A stretch of DNA of 9,149 bases from JBFHRB01 sp041591915 (GTDB taxonomy: Bacteria; Actinomycetota; Nitriliruptoria; Nitriliruptorales; Nitriliruptoraceae), in contig JBFHRB010000133.1 of NCBI GenBank assembly GCA_041591915.1, forward strand, positions 1-9,149, given 5' to 3'. Below, piece by piece: positions 5,066-9,149 of this stretch; position 1 is the stretch's first letter; every line of letters starts with the position of its first letter. The position numbers and the translations under genes were made by a program. Under the pieces are notes generated by a model that saw only the letters and a program-made list of their open reading frames with translations, had not been told where the DNA came from and ran no database searches.

Positions 5066-5914
5066 ATGTCCGAAGAGGTTCAGGTAGACCAGGCGACGTA
5101 CGACCGCCTCATCGCCGAGGGCAAGAGCGAGCGCATCGCTCGGGCCAAGGCGAAGGCTGCGTACGTACGCGCACAGAGGGTCGCCGCCGGCGAGAAGATC
5201 GGCCCGAAGTCGCCCGAGGAGATCGAGGCGATGCTCGCGACCGCGGTCGCGGGTGCGGGCGGTGGCGGCGGCGGTGGTGGCGGCGCTGCCGCGGAGGCCT
5301 CGGCGGACGGGCCAGCCGGCCGCCTGAGCCCCGAGGAGCGCGCCGCCCGCGTGCAGGCCTCGCTCGGCAACGGTGGCGGCGCCGGACAGTCGGGCTCGCT
5401 CGGCGTTCCCCGCCAGCAGGACCACACGCACCGCCTGCTGGCCCTCGTCCCGCCGGGCGGCATCCAGCAGGTGCAGACCAAGCAGCACGACAAGGTCTAC
5501 ACCTGGCCCCACCTCATCGCGGTCGAGTTCGTGTCGCTGCTGGCGATCACGGCGTTCGTCCTGATCCTGAGCTACTTCATCGACCCGGTCTTCCGTGGCC
5601 TGGCCAACCCCAACCTCACGCCGAACCCCTCGAAGGCCCCGTGGTACTTCCTGGGCCTGCAGGAGCTCCTGCGGTACTTCCACCCGATGGTCGCCGGTGT
5701 GACCATCCCGGGCGTCGGTCTCATCATCCTCGGTGCGGCCGGCTACATCGACAAGAACCCGTCGGCGAAGCCCGAGAACCGCAAGTTCGCCAACATGGCG
5801 TTCACGTGGTTCATGACGTTCTGGACGATGCTGGTCTTCGCCGGCTCGTTCTTCCGCGGCCCCGGCTTCAACTGGGTCTGGCCGTGGGTCGACGGCCTGT
5901 TCTTCGAGCTGTGA
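5066..5914 (+). CDS. Subunit IV-type C-terminal cytochrome b with a long N-terminal extension
   Basis: A 282-residue protein whose last 165 residues correspond to subunit IV (PetD) or the C-terminal half of cytochrome b. Membrane segments lie near 149-171, 208-227 and 243-263. The Qo-site motif, normally PEWY, reads APWY at 191-194 and is followed by FLGLQELL; the usual Glu is replaced by Pro192. The N-terminal 118 residues are extra. Residues 6-42 are a highly charged helical stretch, 48-60 another helix, then nine consecutive glycines (65-73) and an Ala/Gly-rich linker reach the membrane domain. I recognise no family for this extension. It should face the cytoplasm. ATG start with GAGGGAG eight bases upstream. 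With the preceding gene it forms the complete cytochrome b core. Confidence 0.93.
   Translation: MSEEVQVDQATYDRLIAEGKSERIARAKAKAAYVRAQRVAAGEKIGPKSPEEIEAMLATAVAGAGGGGGGGGGAAAEASADGPAGRLSPEERAARVQASLGNGGGAGQSGSLGVPRQQDHTHRLLALVPPGGIQQVQTKQHDKVYTWPHLIAVEFVSLLAITAFVLILSYFIDPVFRGLANPNLTPNPSKAPWYFLGLQELLRYFHPMVAGVTIPGVGLIILGAAGYIDKNPSAKPENRKFANMAFTWFMTFWTMLVFAGSFFRGPGFNWVWPWVDGLFFEL
5258..5284 (+). repeat. GGY codon run encoding nine glycines
   Basis: Nine consecutive GGC/GGT codons encode Gly65-73 of the subunit IV-type protein, joining its charged N-terminal helices to the rest of the chain. A run like this can vary in length by replication slippage and acts as a flexible tether. Length changes in multiples of three would be tolerated. 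Confidence 0.7.
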
Positions 5915-5930
5915 CCAGCTCTCAACACAC

Positions 5931-5946
5931 TGAGGCGGTGTCCTCA
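5931..5946 (+). promoter_or_regulatory. Possible hairpin sequestering the Rieske gene RBS
   Basis: TGAGG (5931-5935), containing the Shine-Dalgarno GAGG of the Rieske gene, is the exact reverse complement of CCTCA (5942-5946), whose last base is the A of the ATG start. The loop is 6 nt. An alternative 4-bp stem, ACAC (5927-5930) with GTGT (5938-5941), would instead expose the GAGG in its loop. Both stems are short, so regulation of translation here is speculative. Confidence 0.25.
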
Positions 5947-6566
5947 TGACCGAGAACCAGAAGGAAGCGCCCAAGCGCCGCGACCCGCTGCTCAAGCCGG
6001 TCGAGCGCCGGACGTTCCTGCGCTACAGCCTCGCCGGTTCCATCGGCCTGGGCACGGCCAGCTTCGGCGCGGCGGTGCTGGGCCAGCTCTGGCCTGACCT
6101 GTCCGGTGGCTTCGGTGCCAAGATCACGCTGCCGATCAAGGCCGCGGACCTGCTCCAGCAGATCCGCGACGAGCGTGCGCCGTTCGAGTACCCGGCCGGC
6201 CGCCTGTACCTCGTCGCCTGGGAGCCCGACCGTCCCGGTGCGGACGACGCCTACGGCGCCGACCACGTCAAGCTCGGCGACAGCGACGGACTGATGGCGC
6301 TCTACCAGAAGTGCGTCCACCTGGGCTGCCGCGTTCCGTGGTGCCAGACGTCGCAGTGGTTCGAGTGTCCGTGCCACGGCTCGAAGTACAACCGCTACGG
6401 CGAGTGGATGGACGGCCCCGCGCCGCGCGGCCTCGACCGCGTCCCGTCGGAGCTCGACGGCGACGGCAACATCAGCATCAACACCGGTGTCATCCTCACC
6501 GGCCCCGCCCGCACGGCCCGCGTGCTGCAGCAGTCGCCCGAGGGTCCGAACTGCGTGGACGTGTAA
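5946..6566 (+). CDS. Rieske [2Fe-2S] protein of the bc complex
   Basis: A 206-residue Rieske protein takes the first electron from quinol at the Qo site and hands it to cytochrome c. The N-terminus carries a Tat-like ERRTFLR (20-26) followed by one hydrophobic helix to about residue 48, probably an uncleaved anchor, with the cluster domain outside. Box I is CVHLGC with ligands Cys123 and His125 and disulfide Cys128. Box II is CPCHGS with ligands Cys141 and His144 and disulfide Cys143. Ser146 and Tyr148 are present at the positions that raise cluster potential in bc1 Rieske proteins. GPAPRGLDR (157-165) is the proline-loop region. Two additional cysteines, Cys133 between the boxes and Cys203 near the C-terminus, are unusual. 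It has one helix, unlike the three-helix QcrA of mycobacteria. GAGG at 5932-5935 serves the ATG. Confidence 0.96.
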   Translation: MTENQKEAPKRRDPLLKPVERRTFLRYSLAGSIGLGTASFGAAVLGQLWPDLSGGFGAKITLPIKAADLLQQIRDERAPFEYPAGRLYLVAWEPDRPGADDAYGADHVKLGDSDGLMALYQKCVHLGCRVPWCQTSQWFECPCHGSKYNRYGEWMDGPAPRGLDRVPSELDGDGNISINTGVILTGPARTARVLQQSPEGPNCVDV

Positions 6567-6578
6567 GACCACAACCCG

Positions 6579-6619
6579 ACCGATCGGTGTGTGGCCGGTC
6601 CGCCTGACGACCGCACACC
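6579..6619 (+). other. Palindrome and stem-loop between the Rieske and cytochrome c genes
   Basis: The 76-bp gap contains a perfect 10-bp palindrome ACCGATCGGT (6579-6588). It partly overlaps a longer stem-loop pairing GGTGTGTGG (6586-6594) with CCGCACACC (6611-6619), nine pairs including one T-G, around a 16-nt loop. No T-tract follows, so I read it as an mRNA processing or stability element, or an operator, rather than a terminator. This is the largest hairpin inside the operon. Confidence 0.35.
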
Positions 6620-6642
6620 CGCCACGAGACAGAGAAGGACGG

Positions 6643-7572
6643 ATGGACGCGCGTACCGTTGCGATCGTCATCCTGCTGGTCGCGCTGGCCGGCTTCGCCG
6701 TCGCGTACTACGTCGTCGGCCCCGGCAAGCGCAAGGGCCTACAGCGCCGCGGCGACGTGCCGCTGGCGATGCGGCCGTACCACAGTGACGACGAGCTCGA
6801 GTCGACTGCGCTCGAGCGCGCCATGGCGTGGGGTGTGGCCCTGTCGCTCTTCATGGCCTTCTTCCTGCCCATCTACTGGCTGATCGAGCCCCAGCGGATC
6901 GACGACAAGGTCGACCAGTACTACCAGGAGGACGTCGACAACGGTCGGCTCCTCTTCGCCGAGGCCTGCGCGAGCTGCCACGGCGCCGAGGGCGAGGGCG
7001 GCGTCGCGCCGCACCCGGACCCCGACATCGAGGCGCCGTGGCCGGCCCCGCGCCTGAACAACATCGCGGCGCGCTACGCCGACAACAAGAACGTCGCCGA
7101 CGTCGAGCGCCTCGTCTACGAGACGATCGAGCGCGGCCGCCCCGGCACGCCGATGCCGGCCTGGGGCGCTGGCTTCGGTGGCCCGTTCACCGACCAGGCC
7201 GTGAACCAGATCACGCGCTACGTGCTGTCGATCCAGCAGGACGACGTCGCCGAGGCGCAGGCCTACATCGGGCTCTCCGGCGAGGACCTGTACGGCGACA
7301 ACTGCGCGCGGTGCCACGGCCCCAACGCCGAGGGCTACCAGGGCGACACCGGCGGGTACGACTACGTCGGCCCGACGCTGCTCAACGTCTTCGAACGCTA
7401 CGGCGCGGACGGCACCCCCGAGGGTGACGGCGAGGCGCGCGAAGCGATCATCCACACCCTGCAGAAGGGCCGCATGGTCCCCACCGGCGCGAACATGCCG
7501 GCGTGGGAGGACGTGCTGTCCCAGTCGGCGATCGAGCGGATCGTCGACTACCTCCAGTCCATCCAGCGCTGA
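6643..7572 (+). CDS. Membrane-anchored diheme cytochrome c of the bc complex
   Basis: A 309-residue protein with two N-terminal membrane helices (about 6-25 and 62-83) joined by a basic cytoplasmic loop (KRKGLQRR), then a large external part with two cytochrome c domains. Heme motifs are CASCH (Cys109, Cys112, His113) and CARCH (Cys221, Cys224, His225). Probable sixth ligands are Met171 in TPMPAWG and Met285 in ANMPAWED, matched motifs that suggest an internal domain duplication. It should accept electrons from the Rieske protein and pass them to a terminal oxidase or soluble carrier, replacing cytochrome c1 or f. Diheme partners are also known from actinobacterial QcrC and heliobacteria. The ATG at 6643 has AGAAGGA just upstream. 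An in-frame ATG 52 codons earlier lies inside the Rieske gene and was rejected. The next gene starts 11 bp after the stop. Confidence 0.95.
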   Translation: MDARTVAIVILLVALAGFAVAYYVVGPGKRKGLQRRGDVPLAMRPYHSDDELESTALERAMAWGVALSLFMAFFLPIYWLIEPQRIDDKVDQYYQEDVDNGRLLFAEACASCHGAEGEGGVAPHPDPDIEAPWPAPRLNNIAARYADNKNVADVERLVYETIERGRPGTPMPAWGAGFGGPFTDQAVNQITRYVLSIQQDDVAEAQAYIGLSGEDLYGDNCARCHGPNAEGYQGDTGGYDYVGPTLLNVFERYGADGTPEGDGEAREAIIHTLQKGRMVPTGANMPAWEDVLSQSAIERIVDYLQSIQR

Positions 7573-7583
7573 GCGAGGCCGCG

Positions 7584-8543
7584 ATGACTGACCTCTTGAT
7601 CCTGGCCACGGAGGACCATTTCGTCCCCGCGGACCACATCGCCGCGGACCTCTCGGTGCCGCTCGGCATCCTGGTCTTCTGCGGGAGCTGCTACCTGCTG
7701 CTGTGGGCCATCTACGGCGCCAAGAAGGCGGCGGCGGTCTACAGCGTTGCCTGGTTCGGCTTCACGATGGTCCTCGGCGTCTTCTGGTGGTTCGGCGCGC
7801 CCGGCACGGTGGTTGCCACCGGCCTGCGCTCGTTCCCCGGCCAGGCGACCGACACCTACAACCCGAAGTGGTTCGCCATGGAGCCGGGCTCCGAACGGGC
7901 CGCGTTCTTCCCGTCGACCCAGTCCGGCGAGGGCTTCGTCAACGCTGCGGAGTACGTGGGCAAGGGTGACCTCCCACGGGAGGAGTGGCAGGACGATCTC
8001 AAGGCCGCGTCGATCGTTGGTGACCTCGACACGGCAGCGAGCCGCATGGTCGAGCTCTTCCTCCCCGTCGATGACGGCGGAACCGCGCAACTCGGCGCCG
8101 CACGCCGCACCGCCGCGCTCGAGGCTGCCGGCGATCCTCAGCCACAGGCATGCCCGGCTGACGTGGATCCCTCAACGATCGACTGCGAGAAGCGGGCGAG
8201 CCCGTTCTTCACCGCACGCGTCGTCCCGGACTCCGTCATCGTCCAGGACGATGCCGGCCACCGCGTGGCCCAGGGCACGCTCGAGCTCGTCGCCAACTGG
8301 CAGTCCACCAACGAGAACGGCGCGCCCGTGATCCGCGAGGTCGTCGTCGAGACCCAGACGCTGTACGCGTTCAAGGACCCGGGCGCCCTCTGGTGGCCGT
8401 CCGCGGTCTGGACCGTCGGCAGCCTCATCCTGTTCGCGCTGAGCCTCTTCTGGCTCGACCGCATCGAGCAGCGGGAGAAGCAGCAGCAGTCCGAGGCCGA
8501 GGAGCCGATGGACATCCCGGTCACGGTCGGCGCCGGCGTCTGA
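7584..8543 (+). CDS. Three-helix membrane protein of unknown function with a large external domain, last gene of the bc operon
   Basis: A 319-residue protein of no family I recognise. Helices lie at about 24-44 and 50-72, joined by a loop containing Lys47 and Lys48, and at 269-291. The positive loop and charged C-terminal tail (EQREKQQQSEAEE region) suggest that residues 75-268 lie outside the membrane. That external domain has Cys190 and Cys201, spaced for a disulfide, and a Val/Thr-rich beta-like stretch at 209-262. The first helix contains Cys33 and Cys36 as CGSC. No CxxCH heme motif or Cu_A cysteine/histidine site is present, so it is not a normal oxidase subunit II. The ATG at 7584 with GAGG five bases upstream was chosen over an in-frame ATG 27 codons earlier inside the cytochrome c gene. 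I infer a P-side structural subunit. Confidence 0.87.
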   Translation: MTDLLILATEDHFVPADHIAADLSVPLGILVFCGSCYLLLWAIYGAKKAAAVYSVAWFGFTMVLGVFWWFGAPGTVVATGLRSFPGQATDTYNPKWFAMEPGSERAAFFPSTQSGEGFVNAAEYVGKGDLPREEWQDDLKAASIVGDLDTAASRMVELFLPVDDGGTAQLGAARRTAALEAAGDPQPQACPADVDPSTIDCEKRASPFFTARVVPDSVIVQDDAGHRVAQGTLELVANWQSTNENGAPVIREVVVETQTLYAFKDPGALWWPSAVWTVGSLILFALSLFWLDRIEQREKQQQSEAEEPMDIPVTVGAGV

Positions 8544-8555
8544 CCCAACCCATCC

Positions 8556-8588
8556 TTCGACGGGCCGGCACTGCGCCGGCCCGTCGAA
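8556..8588 (+). terminator. Strong GC-rich terminator of the bc operon
   Basis: TTCGACGGGCCGGC (8556-8569) and its exact reverse complement (8575-8588) form a 14-bp stem around the 5-nt loop ACTGC, beginning 12 bases after the stop codon of the 319-aa gene. No run of T follows, as is common for terminators in high-GC actinobacteria. It marks the 3' end of the seven-gene operon and separates it from the TlpA-like gene. Confidence 0.8.
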
Positions 8589-8631
8589 CGTTGTGGCTCC
8601 GAACGTCCATGACCCTGCGAACCCTCACCCG

Positions 8632-9149
8632 ATGCCCATGAACCGTCCCGCAGTCACCACCCTCGTGGCGCTCGTGTTCGCGCTGGTGGCCTCGGCGTGC
8701 ACCGGCGGCGCCGGGACGGCCTGCGAGCCGCTCCCGAGCGTGCGGCCGGGGTTCTGCCTCGATCCGGTGGAGGTGCGCGAGGCCGCCCCGGCCGACACCG
8801 CGCCACTCCTCGCGTTCGACGGGCCGGAGCTGGGTCCCGACGTCGGCGTCGGCGACTTCGAGGGGCAGGTCGTCGTGATCAACTTCTGGGCCTCGTGGTG
8901 CGCCCCGTGCCGGACCGAGCAGCCGGACCTCAACGTCGCGCACCAGACGCTGGCGGGGGACGACGTGGTGTTCCTCGGCGCCAACATCCAGGACACGGTC
9001 CCCAACGCGCAGGGCCACCTCGCCGAGTTGGACGTCCCGTACCCGTCGCTGTTCGACCCCGCGAACATCTACGCCTCGAAGTACCGCGGCGTCGGCCCCC
9101 GCGCGATCCCGTCGACGATCATCATCGACCGCGAGGGCCGCGTCGCCGC
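8632..9149 (+). CDS. TlpA/ResA-like thiol-disulfide lipoprotein, 3' end outside the window
   Basis: At least 172 codons are open from ATG 8632 to the right edge. A second ATG at 8638 is an equally good start; neither has a visible Shine-Dalgarno sequence. The N-terminus has a hydrophobic core and a permissive lipobox ASAC with Cys23 as the lipidation site. Cys31 and Cys42 are extra cysteines before the domain. The TlpA-like fold carries FWASWCAPC with redox cysteines Cys90 and Cys93 and the cis-proline motif AIPST (Pro160). The CAPC active site is more conventional than the CVFC of the paralogue at 2486. The likely role is reduction of apocytochrome c cysteines outside the membrane. ResA-like genes often precede ccdA and resB-resC, so I would expect these just beyond the window. 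The part seen is intact. Confidence 0.9.
   Translation, partial: MPMNRPAVTTLVALVFALVASACTGGAGTACEPLPSVRPGFCLDPVEVREAAPADTAPLLAFDGPELGPDVGVGDFEGQVVVINFWASWCAPCRTEQPDLNVAHQTLAGDDVVFLGANIQDTVPNAQGHLAELDVPYPSLFDPANIYASKYRGVGPRAIPSTIIIDREGRVA

Noticed and set aside
4999..5949. 316-codon plus-strand frame overlapping the subunit IV gene
   Set aside because: Arg/Gly/Pro-rich shadow in another frame of a gene with clear membrane helices and a Qo motif.
7584..8543. Cytochrome oxidase subunit II for the 319-aa protein
   Set aside because: Two N-terminal helices and an external domain look similar, but there is no Cu_A motif and a third C-terminal helix is present.
1..9149. CRISPR array, tRNA, rRNA, insertion sequence or prophage signs
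   Set aside because: No regularly spaced repeats, cloverleaf-like sequence, transposase frame or terminal inverted repeats were seen; the region looks like core chromosome.

Overview
The window is GC-rich DNA, with G or C dominating third codon positions, GTG as well as ATG starts and strong GAGG-type ribosome binding sites. Together with -10 elements of the TAnnnT type and one probable leaderless start, this suggests a high-GC actinobacterium. The respiratory operon is not the qcrCAB layout of Mycobacterium or Corynebacterium (full-length cytochrome b, three-helix Rieske). It has a split, b6f-like cytochrome b, so a deep-branching lineage such as Nitriliruptoria, Acidimicrobiia or Thermoleophilia is my guess. 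That placement is inference only.

Layout. On the minus strand at the left edge are the first 27 codons of an unidentified gene (1-83). It is joined by an ATGA overlap to an upstream gene for a secreted protein of unknown function (80-937). A divergent promoter region follows. On the plus strand come hemL (1091-2374), a ResA/TlpA-like thiol-disulfide lipoprotein (2486-3016), a 260-nt intergenic region with a promoter and a long structured leader, and a seven-gene respiratory operon (3277-8543). The operon ends at a strong 14-bp-stem terminator (8556-8588). A second TlpA-like lipoprotein starts at 8632 and runs off the right edge.

The operon encodes, in order: a 171-aa three-helix membrane protein of unknown function; a 2[4Fe-4S] ferredoxin; a cytochrome b6-type subunit; a subunit IV-type protein with a 118-residue hydrophilic N-terminal extension; a Tat-type Rieske protein; a membrane-anchored diheme cytochrome c; and a 319-aa three-helix protein of unknown function. 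The core is a menaquinol (probably) to cytochrome c oxidoreductase. Electrons would pass from quinol to the Rieske cluster and then to the two c hemes, with the b hemes recycling the second electron.

The flanking genes fit a cytochrome production role: hemL makes the heme precursor 5-aminolevulinate, and the two TlpA/ResA-like proteins probably keep apocytochrome CxxCH cysteines reduced for heme attachment. hemL next to a resA-like gene, followed by ccdA-resB-resC, is a familiar actinobacterial order. Here the bc operon seems to sit inside that block.

Most unusual points: a cytosolic ferredoxin and two uncharacterised membrane proteins built into a bc operon; a cysteine in cytochrome b placed to bind the extra heme c_n of b6f complexes; a Qo motif reading APWY instead of PEWY; and a glycine-linked N-terminal extension on subunit IV.
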